NCBI GenBank assembly: GCA_008828725.1
Contig: MEHQ01000840.1
Span: 94,128-158,127 of the forward strand
Origin: Saccharina japonica
Lineage: Eukaryota; Sar; Phaeophyceae; Laminariales; Laminariaceae
Reading direction: 5' to 3'
DNA: 64,000 nucleotides
Shown: positions 22,601 through 28,108 of the stretch, piece by piece
Position numbering within the stretch: the first letter of the stretch is position 1
How the letters are laid out: each line of letters starts with the position of its first letter
Made by a program: the position numbers and the translations under genes
The notes under the pieces: generated by a model
Seen by the model: the letters and a program-made list of their open reading frames with translations, nothing else
The model's database searches: none
Told to the model about the DNA's origin: nothing

Positions 22601-23110
22601 TATGGGTCTGAAGTTCTGTCACGTGCTGTATCGGCGTTCCTTCGAATGGTTCGGCAGGGTGTTCCCTTCCCTAAAATATCAATATTTTCTACTCCCAAGT
22701 GTGTATATAATAGTCTGAATTGCTGTCGCGTGTATCTGTATTGCCCTCCCCCTTTTGCTGGATTAATGAATTATCCCTTCTCCAACAACCACAAATGACT
22801 GCAACTTACAGTAGTATTGTTCTCCCCCTTTTGCTAAATTTTATGCAGTGTATATGATGGGAAATCATCAATCTACCCCCCATGGAATTATGTACGTGCG
22901 GTATCGGCGGTTCTTTTTTAATGCTCGGCAGGTGGCCTCCCCACCCGCGGCGCGTTTGTCTCTGAAGACCTTAACCTTGGTGGCACCGTCATCCCGTCGG
23001 GGTCGCAGCTAGTCGCCGTGAACGACAAGACCACGAAAGACATGGAGTTTGAGGCGGCCAGAGCCTTGGCGATGACCGGCACCCTCGGGACCGTGTTGAG
23101 CTTCGAGTAG
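7435..23110 (+). CDS. Multi-exon PDZ-domain protein gene (5' end and some exons uncertain)
   Basis: Plus-strand exons at 7435-7677, 8292-8483, 10214-10320 and 17816-17960 join without breaking phase (0/0, 0/0, 0/2, 2/0). The last three give one continuous PDZ domain: carboxylate-binding loop QGLSYMK, core VVSVIPGTVAARHGLRVDD, MLLAVDG, then helix SWLARVKNTV and strand CALKV. Exons 21368-21438 and 22932-23110 join in phase 1 to give a second PDZ domain (loop LGPLALKS, core GAFVSEDLNLGGTV, LVAVND) ending in a TAG stop. The phase between exon four and 21368 does not match directly, so an exon is missing or these are two genes. PDZ domains bind C-terminal peptides in scaffolding proteins; the partner is unknown. 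Confidence 0.6.
7771..7899 (+). mobile_element. MITE of the CTATTACGG family, intronic copy
   Basis: Starts CTATTACGGG after a TA and ends CCGTAATAG. Inside are the family marks TTAGTAAAAATAGG and CTGTACCGTAAATCCTATTT. It is diverged from the array at 42841-44890 but has the same layout. Confidence 0.65.
8038..8265 (+). repeat. ACC/CAT trinucleotide microsatellite
   Basis: About 225 bp of imperfect ACC, CAC and CAT triplets sit just before the acceptor of the 8292 exon. The poly-Val and His-rich frames through it are by-products. Confidence 0.9.
8292..8483 (+). CDS. Exon ending in the PDZ carboxylate-binding loop
   Basis: 64 codons in phase 0 between acceptor CCCCCCAG and donor ATGAAG then GTAAGC. 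It contains IHRGRDFTDLCWSVKLSKEQ and RSEVASVLGFNVARRYQPQ and ends GLSYMK. The last residues supply the GLGF-like loop of the PDZ domain completed by the next exon. The first part is not recognised. Ordinary codon use, a strong donor and matching phase make it one of the surest exons here. Confidence 0.7.
8484..10213 (+). other. Intron with short dispersed repeats
   Basis: Between two phase-matched exons. It holds four T-family repeats at 8821-9112, a pair of CCTTTCTCCGTATGACTGG-type repeats (9390-9435 and 9888-9945) and little else that can be named. Confidence 0.5.
8821..9112 (+). repeat. Four T-family short dispersed repeats, alternating type 2 and type 1
   Basis: Type 2 (GTCGTATGACCATAGACC..CGCATCCCTAC) lies at 8821-8900 and 8995-9055. 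Type 1 (TTGTTGCTTGCCTTAGTC..TTGACCATTGACCACGCATCCC) lies at 8910-8978 and 9066-9112. The two types share TACTCAT, TGACCAT and CGCATCCC in the same order and look related. A G-run precedes each of the later copies. Confidence 0.8.
10214..10320 (+). CDS. PDZ domain core exon
   Basis: 107 nt from acceptor GGGTGCCAG to donor TTCGG then GTGAGA, phase 0 in and 2 out. It encodes VVSVIPGTVAARHGLRVDD, then MLLAVDGVHLLSHSIF. The pattern V.sV.pGt.A...GLrvdD.LlaVdG is the classical PDZ beta-B to beta-D core. It joins in phase to both 8483 and 17816. Confidence 0.75.
10363..11120 (+). repeat. Minisatellite of about 50-70 bp, GCATGCCTTGGCTGGACTT type
   Basis: Units with GCGAAATAAGGCATGCCTTG and GGCTGGACTTGACGGC occur at 10363, 10425, 10835, 10865, 10915 and 11085, with one more copy near 11900. 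The E-family repeat at 10526-10835 interrupts the series. Confidence 0.7.
10526..10835 (-). repeat. E-family dispersed repeat, partly tandem
   Basis: Two tandem copies of a unit with CCCATCCCATTTATTA, GTCGTAACTCAGATCCGGGG and AGTAGGCTCTTCTTCC, then GTGCCTTGCATTTTTATCGC and CCCTCGTCAACTC. The reverse complement recurs at 18800-18960 and 46830-47000, and part of it at 23640-23695 and 32295-32350. Confidence 0.75.
11318..11385 (-). repeat. tRNA-like sequence (tRNA-derived repeat or pseudo-tRNA)
   Basis: The minus strand has an A-box-like TGGTTCAGTGGGTAGCGC and a B-box-like AGTTCGAGTCTC about 44 nt apart, the spacing of a tRNA. Acceptor and anticodon stems do not pair well, and no anticodon loop can be set. 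A 5' half-copy (GTGACTCAGTAGGCCAGTGG) lies at 11133-11152. It is most likely a tRNA-derived short interspersed repeat. Confidence 0.45.
11410..11705. mobile_element. Foldback element with inner 55 bp tandem repeat
   Basis: The left arm (GCGCAAAGCGATGCTTCCCC..TTCTTGCTGAGGTCAGGGGG) pairs with the right arm (CTGAAACTCAGCAGGAGCCC..CAGCATTGCTTGCGC). Between them GTGTACTATTGAGG..CAAAGGAGCGGTCACT occurs twice. No protein is coded; it looks like a non-autonomous foldback. Confidence 0.55.
11706..12000. other. No recognised feature
   Basis: Unique-looking sequence with one diverged ATAATAAGATATGCCTCATT minisatellite piece near 11895. No gene supported. Confidence 0.4.
12012..12140 (+). repeat. R-family dispersed repeat
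   Basis: Contains CAGCTGTGACATCGAGGATT, CGTCGAAACTCATCTTTGCT and GTCCTCATGCAGGATATATA. Further copies are at 12808-12935, 28285-28410 and 38785-38915 (plus) and 22425-22520 and 31070-31170 (minus). Confidence 0.8.
12530..16970 (+). repeat. Satellite array of about 0.8 kb units with 270 bp dyad cores
   Basis: Six units begin near 12530, 13340, 14130, 14965, 15740 and 16515. Each holds a core of about 270 bp that is itself an inverted repeat. The left arm (CCCACGCCGACCTAATCCCA..GGTAAGCCACGCTCCGGAT) and right arm (CCGGACGGTGGCTTACTATG..GGGATCAAGTCGGCCTGGG) meet at CCGTGATACCGTCGTCTCACGG (20 central bases shared). From the second unit on, the cores are joined by about 500 bp of linker (CGGAGTAAAGTTGTTGC..TAAACCCAAGTAGGCCATTG). 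The reading frames within it shift and stop often. It lies in a PDZ-gene intron. Confidence 0.85.
12808..12935 (+). repeat. R-family dispersed repeat, second copy, next to an N
   Basis: The same sequence as at 12012 begins right after the single N at 12804, which follows GTGTTCTGGTATACTA of the satellite core. The N probably marks a join made inside a repeat. Confidence 0.75.
16975..17180 (+). repeat. T-family type 2 repeat, long form
   Basis: After a run of G come GTACTCATGTCGTGCACGG, GTCGTATGACCATAGACCCT and then an extension GTTTTCACC..CAGGCAGACATTGCTGCACC..CGCCGTGAGGTATTGGG..GCATCCTGCTAA. The same long form is at 24128-24305, 32785-32960 and, reversed, at 20983-21100 and 52600-52740. Confidence 0.8.
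17190..17610. other. No recognised feature
   Basis: Contains a single N at 17242 and a poly-A run at 17391. No open frame or repeat could be named. Confidence 0.4.
17611..17745 (-). mobile_element. MITE of the CTATTACGG family
   Basis: Inverted ends CATAATAAACAGTAAATAGG and CCTATTTACTATGGTCCCTC with inner ATGATACGATACACACAAAA (the reverse of the family's TTTTGTGTGTACCGTA). It lies about 70 bp upstream of the 17816 exon. Confidence 0.7.
17816..17960 (+). CDS. Exon completing the first PDZ domain
   Basis: 145 nt from acceptor ATGCTTGCAG to donor AGAGAT then GTACGT; phase 2 in, 0 out. It encodes SWLARVKNTVRSPPP then CALKVTTGSIAYDGL, the alpha-B helix and last strand of a PDZ fold, followed by a linker DPLVLISGGTDTGYDRD. 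The phase agrees with 10320 although the intron is 7.5 kb and full of satellites. Confidence 0.65.
18035..18655 (+). repeat. TTGTTGAATAAGGCGT minisatellite in two blocks
   Basis: Units of about 20-25 bp (TTGTTGAATAAGGCGTATCT and variants) fill 18035-18240 and 18420-18655. They are separated by 180 bp without the repeat. It may be distantly related to the GCGAAATAAGGCATGCC repeat at 10363. Confidence 0.8.
18800..18960 (+). repeat. E-family dispersed repeat
   Basis: Reverse complement of the 10526-10835 element: GAGGGAAGAAAGTGCTGAAA, AAGGCACGTACCGTAGGAGA, CCCCGGATCTGAGTTACGAC and GAAGGGCGAAGATAATAAAT. Confidence 0.75.
19069..19887 (-). CDS. Candidate minus-strand low-complexity exon
   Basis: An ATG at 19887 opens a frame rich in Ala, Thr, Pro and His (poly-Ala, poly-Pro, HHQYHQHHH). 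A second minus frame with three 11-residue repeats (VLIAPRNILRQ, VIEPQIVFRRV, VIAPPEAAPEE) and a poly-Ala run leads to a clean donor GAGGAG then GTGAGTG at 19068. The two frames meet near a GGGGGGG run at about 19350, so one base may be wrong or they are unrelated. Much of it is triplet repeat. It overlaps a plus-strand exon candidate at 19405, and both cannot easily be true. Confidence 0.3.
19405..19525 (+). CDS. Candidate exon on plus strand, Gly-rich
   Basis: Acceptor GGGTTTCCAG and donor ACCGCG then GTGAGT border 121 nt open in phase 0, matching the end phase of the 17816-17960 exon, and leaving in phase 1. It reads YGSGGGGVFSWEDAAWRRE and then a Gly/Arg/Trp-rich stretch. The peptide is not recognised. 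It could be a linker exon between the two PDZ domains; the evidence is only splice sites and phase. Confidence 0.25.
19525..19790. repeat. GTT/GCT/GGT triplet microsatellite
   Basis: About 260 bp of imperfect triplets (TGTTGT, TGGTGG, GCTGCT) that change motif along their length. All frames are open through it as poly-Val, poly-Leu or poly-Ala. Confidence 0.85.
19918..20220 (-). CDS. Unrecognised 100-residue reading frame
   Basis: A minus-strand frame of non-repetitive composition (SRRLVCIIVFLDSREKGFVW, RRRILQHRLECWYG, LHYMGSRVYC). It is open for 100 codons from an ATG, with mixed charged and aromatic residues unlike the simple-sequence frames nearby. No family is recognised. It could be a transposon remnant or an exon. 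Confidence 0.25.
   Translation of the reverse strand: MRMLTLPDPERIPRLVLSRGVSRRLVCIIVFLDSREKGFVWNDPNNRVEGRRRILQHRLECWYGTIPRSILHYMGSRVYCATSTLFLQNIEVYHACYHWL
20240..20900. other. No recognised feature
   Basis: Intronic-looking sequence with poly-T and poly-G runs (20322, 20523). No repeat or coding signal could be named. Confidence 0.4.
20905..21100 (-). repeat. T-family repeats, type 1 then type 2, reversed
   Basis: Type 1 reversed (AAAGGGATGCGTGG..AATGACTAAGACAAG) is followed by type 2 long form reversed (CGCTTGGTGCTAGCAATG..GGTCGGTGAAAACCC..CCCGGCATTGTAGGGG..GGTCATACGACTACGGCC). Confidence 0.75.
21100..21310. repeat. Tandem duplication of about 120 bp with TGCCGGCAGCAGCACGA
   Basis: CACTGCTCGTTTTGTCTGCC..GGCAGCAGCACGAAATGTGT..CAAGCGTCCCTGCCC occurs twice, each preceded by a C-run and CTCCCTTT. 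It is also present inverted at 29500-29700. Confidence 0.8.
21368..21438 (+). CDS. Second PDZ domain, first exon
   Basis: From a possible acceptor TTGATTACCAG to donor GGGGGGA then GTACGT. It encodes KRRSLGPLALKSAIV then LSGGG, with LGPLALKS as the GLGF-type loop. It leaves in phase 1, as needed by 22932. The donor GTACGT is the same as at 17961. The acceptor is uncertain because every upstream AG gives phase 2, whereas exon four ends in phase 0. Confidence 0.45.
22138..22931. other. Intronic sequence with R-family repeat and TATA runs
   Basis: Contains a reversed R-family copy at 22425-22520 and three related lines with CGTGCTG(T)..GGCGTT(C/G)CTTCGAA..GTTCGGC (22240, 22340, 22620), a diverged tandem series. 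No gene is seen. Confidence 0.5.
22932..23110 (+). CDS. Last exon, second PDZ domain and stop
   Basis: Acceptor ATGCTCGGCAG; phase 1 in. It encodes GLPTRGAFVSEDLNLGGTV, IPSGSQLVAVND, KTTKDMEFEAARALAM and GTVLSFE, then TAG at 23108. This is the PDZ core from beta-B to beta-F with the GxQLVAVND turn and the alpha-B helix. Together with 21368-21438 it gives a whole PDZ domain of about 80 residues. The end of this exon is followed by two decayed tandem copies of itself. Confidence 0.65.
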
Positions 23111-23299
23111 ACGTCAATACCACGGAGGATGTGGGGCTTGAGCCGGCTAGAGCCTTATGAATGACGCCCGGCACCCCTGGCACCGTGCTTGAATTTCGAG
23201 TAGACGGCAAGACCTCGAAGGGCATGTAGCTTGAGGCAGCCAGGGCCTTGATGATTGATGATGACACGAACCCTCGGCAACGTGTTGAGTTTTGAGTAG
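23111..23299 (+). pseudogene. Two decayed tandem copies of the PDZ exon tail
   Basis: 23111-23203 and 23204-23299 each repeat the last 90 or so bases of the exon (from the KTTKDMEFE codons to SFE and TAG). The first copy keeps GTGCTTGAATTTCGAGTAG, the second GTGTTGAGTTTTGAGTAG. Both have internal stops and indels. If the first TAG were read through, they would not extend the domain. Confidence 0.8.
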
Positions 23300-23304
23300 A
23301 GGAC

Positions 23305-23360
23305 GTGAGTGAGTGAGTGAGTGAGTGAGTGAGTGAGTGAGTGAGTGAGTGAGTGAGTGT
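23305..23360 (+). repeat. GTGA tetranucleotide microsatellite
   Basis: About 13 perfect GTGA units right after the PDZ tail copies. The second duplicon (31957-32016) has one unit more, which accounts for the offset change from 8652 to 8656. Confidence 0.95.
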
Positions 23361-23835
23361 AGCGGATAACTACAAGCCACGAGCGCTTTTCCCACGGCAC
23401 TTGAACTAGCCGGCGTCCAAAGTGTGGTGGTCTACATAGCGGGAAACGTTGTGAAACCTAGGTAAGGTCGATTTCCCGAGTTTGAGCCCCTCTCCCCCCC
23501 CTCTTGAGTTTTTTTTTCTGGTACGAACATTGACGCGCACAAAGCGCCTATCATAGCGTGTGTAGACGCGTACTTCGACGCGAGTCAAGGAGGGGGGGAA
23601 AGGCTGAAGGCACGCGCCTTAGTGCGGAGGCGGGGAGCGCCTGGTGTGTGACCCCAGATTTGAGTTACAAAAGAGGCAGCTGGAGAGAGTACCGCGAAAA
23701 ACATTTTATGGGGTGGGGGGGAGGAAAAGAACAAAAAAATCGGCGAACGTTCAGGACGAATCTGGCGGGTGACGCGGCCCAATCACGTCAGAGTGCTAGA
23801 AATTGATGGTTTCACACCTCGGATGGTATAACCGG

Positions 23836-24060
23836 TTCCCACTTGATGATTTAGCTCTTTCAAGGCAGATATCTGTATGGTCTGTATGATCTAGCTCGTG
23901 CTGTTGGGTGGGAGCCGTACAACCTGCGTGATGTGCAATAGGTTTCCTGGTTTGGATCTGTACGACAGTACACAGACCCTGCACAATACCTCATAATGGC
24001 AGCTTAGGACCTAGATCATCTATAGATGATCTATCTGTAGATAATCTGTCTGACGTTTGA
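23836..24060 (+). other. Partial module of the Asp-rich repeat family
   Basis: Reads YLYGLYDLARAVGWEPYNLRD then a stop, followed by a short run of the 27 bp satellite at 24010-24060. The same LARxxGW(D/E)xYNL peptide appears at 25050-25130 and, changed, near 26780. Confidence 0.4.
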
Positions 24061-24127
24061 GACATTTCCATCGGTGTCAGCGGGGTGCCATACAATACGT
24101 TTGAAAGAGATAACTGGGGCGAGGTGG

Positions 24128-24305
24128 GGATGTACTTCATTTTCATGCATGGCCGCAGTCGTATGGCCATAGACCCTTGCATCCCTACAATGCCGGGACG
24201 GAACACGTCGGGTTTTCACCAACCAGGCAGACATTACTTGCACCAAGCTTTGCGGAGCGCCGTGAAGTGTTGGGTGAGTAGCATACGGATGCATCCTACT
24301 AAAAA
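24128..24305 (+). repeat. T-family type 2 repeat, long form
   Basis: GGCCGCAGTCGTATGGCCAT, TGCATCCCTACAATGCCGGG, GGTTTTCACCAACCAGGCAG and GCGCCGTGAAGTGTTGGG in the order of the other long copies. Confidence 0.85.
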
Positions 24306-24499
24306 CGGGGGTAGCCGTTGTAGTTGGGCTACTACGCGGGGCGCGATTTTGTCAGATGTGTGTGCTATTGATATGATTTCCACCAGCTGTTTGGCGCCTT
24401 CCTTCGTTCTACTCGTACTGTAAAAGCCTGGACGGGGTAGGTATCTATCCCATCTACGCCAGCCATGGTTAAACTGGTGCAGGTATTTTGTGATGGAAG

Positions 24500-24770
24500 G
24501 CTGCTGTGCGCTTGGCGCTAGCGTTGGTTTGCTGAGCGTTTTACTGGGCCATATTATACTGTAGCGTTGAAAGGCACTGCTGTACTTTTGGGGGCTGCTA
24601 TGATTTGGCGATACCATAGTGTTTGGCGACAGCGTTGGGCGATAGTGTTAGGAGATAACGTTAGGCGATAGCGTTGGGAGGTATGTGTAGCGTTCGACTG
24701 CTGTGCGTTTAGGAGATGTATATCCCAATCATCGCTTGGCGAAGAGTTCAACGACAAATTTGGGTTTATG
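24500..24770 (+). repeat. Degenerate GCGTTGGGCGATA repeat
   Basis: Short irregular units such as GCGTTGGGCGATAGTG, AACGTTAGGCGATAGCG and GTTTGGCGACAGCG. They are repeated in the second duplicon at about 33165-33430. Confidence 0.6.
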
Positions 24771-24989
24771 TGCGTTTATTGTCATTCAGTGTTTGATGGC
24801 AGCCTTGTGTGCGTTTGGTGATAAATAGCGGTTTTTGCGACACAAGTGACGTTTTGGACGGGGGCCTTGGATGTCGGAAGCGGTTGATGGATTTTTTTTG
24901 GAGTGGCGTTTGTCTGTGCGTGTCTGCCCGTCAGCAAGCTATTTTACTGCGCTGTAGCTACCCGACTGGAGGTTCCGTACCTGGGACAG

Positions 24990-25180
24990 ATAGATCAGAT
25001 ATATAATTCTCACTTGATGGGATAGGTCCTACAGAGCAGATTTATTCCCGACTTTGTATGATCTGTATGATCTGTATGATCTGTACGATCTAGCTCGTGT
25101 TGCCGGGTGGGATCTGTACAATCTGCACGATTTAGCAAAATTTTCGTGGGATAGATCTGTATGATGCAGATGCCGTTCGG
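24990..25180 (+). pseudogene. Asp-rich repeat family, LYD repeat and ARVAGWDLYNL segment
   Basis: A plus frame reads WDRSYRADLFPTLYDLYD, more LYD units, LARVAGWDLYNLHDLAKF, then a TGA. A shift continues as DLYDADAVRPLTAADEELYD and into the nine-residue repeats of the next array. One indel or stop therefore separates two open halves; this could also be an intron border. Confidence 0.35.
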
Positions 25181-25194
25181 CCTCTCACAGCGGC

Positions 25195-25660
25195 AGATGA
25201 GGAACTATATGATATAGATCATGATATATCTGTAGATGATCTAGATCGTGATCTGTCTGTAGATGATCTAGATCATGATATATCTGTAGATTATCTAGTT
25301 CATGATCTATCTGTAGATGGTCTTGGTCGTGATCTATCTGTAGATGGTCTAGATCATGATATATCTGTAGATGATCTAGATCATGCTATACCTGTAGATT
25401 ATCTAGATCATGGTATATCTGTGGATGATCTAGATCATGGTCTATCTGTAGATGATTTAGATCATGCTATATATGTGGATGATCTAGATCATGATCTATC
25501 TGTAGATGATCTACTGTAGGTCACGATACATCTGTAGATGATCTAGATCATTATCTATCTGTAGATGATCTAGATCACGATCCATCTGTAGATTATCTAG
25601 GTCAAGATATATCTGTAAATTATCTAGATCATGATATATATGTAGATGATCTGTAGATGA
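25195..25660 (+). repeat. 27 bp satellite array A, copy 1
   Basis: About 17 units of 27 bp (GATGATCTAGATCATGATAT plus ATCTGTA). Each contains the palindrome GATCTAGATC or GATCATGATC. The period is nine codons and one frame reads SVDDLDHDI or variants for most of the array until a stop near 25516. Confidence 0.92.
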
Positions 25661-25989
25661 TATGTCCGAGGTATGGCAGGTTCGTTCACCCTATTCCGGA
25701 GGGGCTAGTGTAGTAAGAATAATCAGAACCCACAAAGGGCACAAAAACCATATACTCGTATCATATCCCTCGTATGTTTACGATATACACCATACATACG
25801 AGTATTTTTTGTCCTGATTACTACATTCCCCCGCAAATATATTCCCCCGCAAAAGTAGGAGATTTCAGAAGGAAATTGTGACGACAAAAAAAAATGAAGA
25901 GTTCACATCGGCCACTATATACGTACGTACTTGGTGCTTGAGTTTTGCGGGGTCATAAAATGACCTCCGACTTAATTTAGATCAGGCCC

Positions 25990-26520
25990 CCGACTTGCAA
26001 CGTGATCAGGCCTCCGACTTACAATGTGATCAGTCGTACGGCACAGGCGTAGAATACGTAGGAAGCACGGGGGGGGGGGGGGGGGTGAGGTTACTTGCAA
26101 TCATCCGAAACATATTTTGTTTTTTTGTTGTCTTTAGACATATGATATATATATACCAGGTATATGATAGCGTTTGTCTAGCTGGCTGTCATCGTGCATG
26201 CTTTACGTGCGCATCATACAGCGTTTTGGGTTACACGATAGGAAGCGGTTCTCCTGGTTGGTTGCGTATGGGTATGCATGGCTCACCGTGGTGGTGTCAC
26301 CTTCGAGGTGTATTACTACGATACGTAGGGGTAGAAATGTTTTGGCCGAAATAGGTTCTGAATTATGGGGCCCCTTAACCCAAATTCCTCGGAATAAACA
26401 TTTATTTTCACGTAACTGTGCCCCTGCTAAGACAAAATAACCATACCTAGTACATACGATCATACTTCGTACATCCGTAGGATATGGACGTGGGTTCAAT
26501 TCCGGGGTCACATGTACCTA
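25990..26520. other. Non-coding stretch with a foldback fragment
   Basis: CCTCCGACTT..GATCAGGCC occurs twice at 25965-26035. 26320-26400 (GGTAGAAATGTTTTGGCCGA, GGGGCCCCTTAACCCAAATT) is a diverged arm of the foldback family seen at 43003. A B-box-like GGTTCAATTCC lies at 26494 without an A box. Otherwise nothing is seen. Confidence 0.5.
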
Positions 26521-26611
26521 CACATCCCTTTTCGGTTCCGCCTCCTTACTGGGGGCAGCAATACCACTCGTTGTGGGCGTAAATGTAAAGAGCGTTTAAA
26601 CAATACTATGA

Positions 26612-27142
26612 AGACTAAACAGTCCTTATATTCCCGCCATAGAGTGGTCGTACAATAATAAAAATGGTTTTCAAAATGCGGAAGGACACAAACCATCGAT
26701 TCCTACTGCATGGTCTGTAGATTTTCCAGGGAAGATCCTAAAAATCCTGATCTGTGTAGTAGTAGGATCTATTGGTATCATAGCTCGTTTAGCCGGGTGG
26801 ATCTATAGGACAAGGGATATGGGTATACAACAGCTTGTCCTGTGGCCACGTACACACGATTCTGGACACGAGTTAATGCGAGAACAATATCATCAACAAC
26901 AACAACATATCACAGCGGCAGGCTGGGATCTAGGTGATGATCATGATCTATCTGTAGATTACCTAGATCATAATATATCTGTAGATGATCTAAACAATGA
27001 TATATCTGTAGGTGATCTAGACCATGATCTATCTGTAGATGATCTAGATCATGATATATCTGTAGATTATCTAGATAATGATATATCTGTAGATGATCTA
27101 GACCATGATCTATCTGTAGATGATCCAGATCATGATATATAG
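26612..27142 (+). CDS. Putative Asp-rich nonapeptide-repeat protein, copy 1
   Basis: Open for 176 codons to a TAG at 27140. The first 100 residues are not repetitive: PYIPAIEWSYNNKNGFQNAE, a hydrophobic span ILKILICVVVGSIGIIARLA that could cross a membrane, GWIYRTRDMGIQQLVLW, and a Gln/His patch. About eight nine-residue repeats SVDDLDHDL/I follow. An internal ATG is at 26819. An AG acceptor at 26620-26621 (CTAAACAG) would fit an exon start. The frame stays open in the two later copies (35274, 37188) despite base changes. No known family is recognised; a repeat-driven chance frame is the alternative. Confidence 0.4.
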   Translation, partial: RLNSPYIPAIEWSYNNKNGFQNAEGHKPSIPTAWSVDFPGKILKILICVVVGSIGIIARLAGWIYRTRDMGIQQLVLWPRTHDSGHELMREQYHQQQQHITAAGWDLGDDHDLSVDYLDHNISVDDLNNDISVGDLDHDLSVDDLDHDISVDYLDNDISVDDLDHDLSVDDPDHDI

Positions 27143-27610
27143 ATTATCTAGATCATGATATATCTGTAGATGATCTAGACCATGATCTATCTGTAGATGG
27201 TCTAGATCATGATCCATCTTTAGATGATCTAGACCGTGATATATCTGTGGATGATCTAGATCATGATATATCTGTAGATGGTCTAGGTCATGATATACCG
27301 TATATATGTAGATAGTCTAGATCATGATATGTCTGTGGATGGTCTAGATCATGATCTATCTGTAGATTATCTAGATCGTGATATATTTGTAGATTATCTA
27401 GATGGTAATATATCTGTAGATCATCTAGATCATGATATATTTATAGATCATCTAGATCATGACCTACCTACAGGTGATCTAGACCATGATCCATCTGCAG
27501 ATGATCTAGATCATAACCGATCCGATGGTAATATATCTGTAGATGATCTAGATCATGTTCTATCGGCAGATTATCAAGATGGAAATTTATTTGTAGATGA
27601 TCTGTCCGAG
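26940..27610 (+). repeat. 27 bp satellite array B, copy 1
   Basis: About 25 units of the same 27 bp satellite. A lost block at 27139 (GATATATAG) ends the upstream frame. From 27290 another frame reads the repeats again and ends LFVDDLSEARA and stop at 27622. Confidence 0.92.
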
Positions 27611-27622
27611 GCGCGAGCATAA
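27290..27622 (+). CDS. Asp-rich nonapeptide-repeat frame, C-terminal part
   Basis: 110 codons of SVDDLDHDL-type repeats with more variation (FVDYLDGNI, PTGDLDHDP), then LFVDDLSEARA and a stop. It may be the C-terminus of the 26612 protein separated by a frame change, or a by-product of the satellite. Confidence 0.3.
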   Translation: MIYRIYVDSLDHDMSVDGLDHDLSVDYLDRDIFVDYLDGNISVDHLDHDIFIDHLDHDLPTGDLDHDPSADDLDHNRSDGNISVDDLDHVLSADYQDGNLFVDDLSEARA

Positions 27623-28108
27623 TGAAGGTGCCCCTATTTTTTCCGTTACCACCCACACCCGAGAAGAGGAGTTATATCCCCTAGGTTTACCCAGGGTTAT
27701 CTATATCGGAAACTCCAAACTTGTCTGCCTGACCCCCGAATGACCCCTCCCTCTTCTACCTTATCATAATTGGCCACACCTAGGGAACAGCAGGGCAACG
27801 ATTGCCCTGTTCTACAGCAGTTACAGCATATACCCTCACCCAATAAACGGCTTTTGATTTTCTCTGGGGTCACATGGCAGACACTCCTCTCCTGCGTACG
27901 GTACGCGCGTACGTCCGCTGATAAAACGATCGTCATAGATACAACAAGGCTCCGCATGGGTGCCGGCCATCTCGCCGCCAGCACTCATTCGTGCTCCGGT
28001 AGTAAAGGGGAGAAGGGGCTCGAGAAGTCACTTCGGAGATGATTTTTTCTTCTTTGCCTGCATGTAGCATGCATTCTATGTACTGGTATATTAAAAAAAT
28101 TGAAAAAA
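27623..28108. other. Conserved non-repetitive end of the duplicon
   Basis: No gene recognised. The sequence is identical or nearly so in 38290-38780. An open plus frame (MATPREQQGNDCPVLQQ.., 27770-28042) and an open minus frame (27697-27984) overlap, and neither is convincing. Confidence 0.4.

Larger units (their letters stand above)
21090..22697. repeat. Source arm of a 1.6 kb inverted duplication
   Basis: Its reverse complement lies at 28109-29711. The ends are near TTTTCTACTCCCA (22697) and GAATGAAGTAC (21090). Most parts are nearly identical, but 21940-22050 against 28760-28870 is clearly more diverged. Confidence 0.85.

Noticed and set aside
23147-23395. THSLTHSL repeat frames
   Set aside because: They come from the GTGA microsatellite.
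26494-26515. tRNA B-box-like GGTTCAATTCC (also at 35156 and 37070)
   Set aside because: No A box at tRNA distance and no acceptor stem; the three copies are one duplicated sequence.
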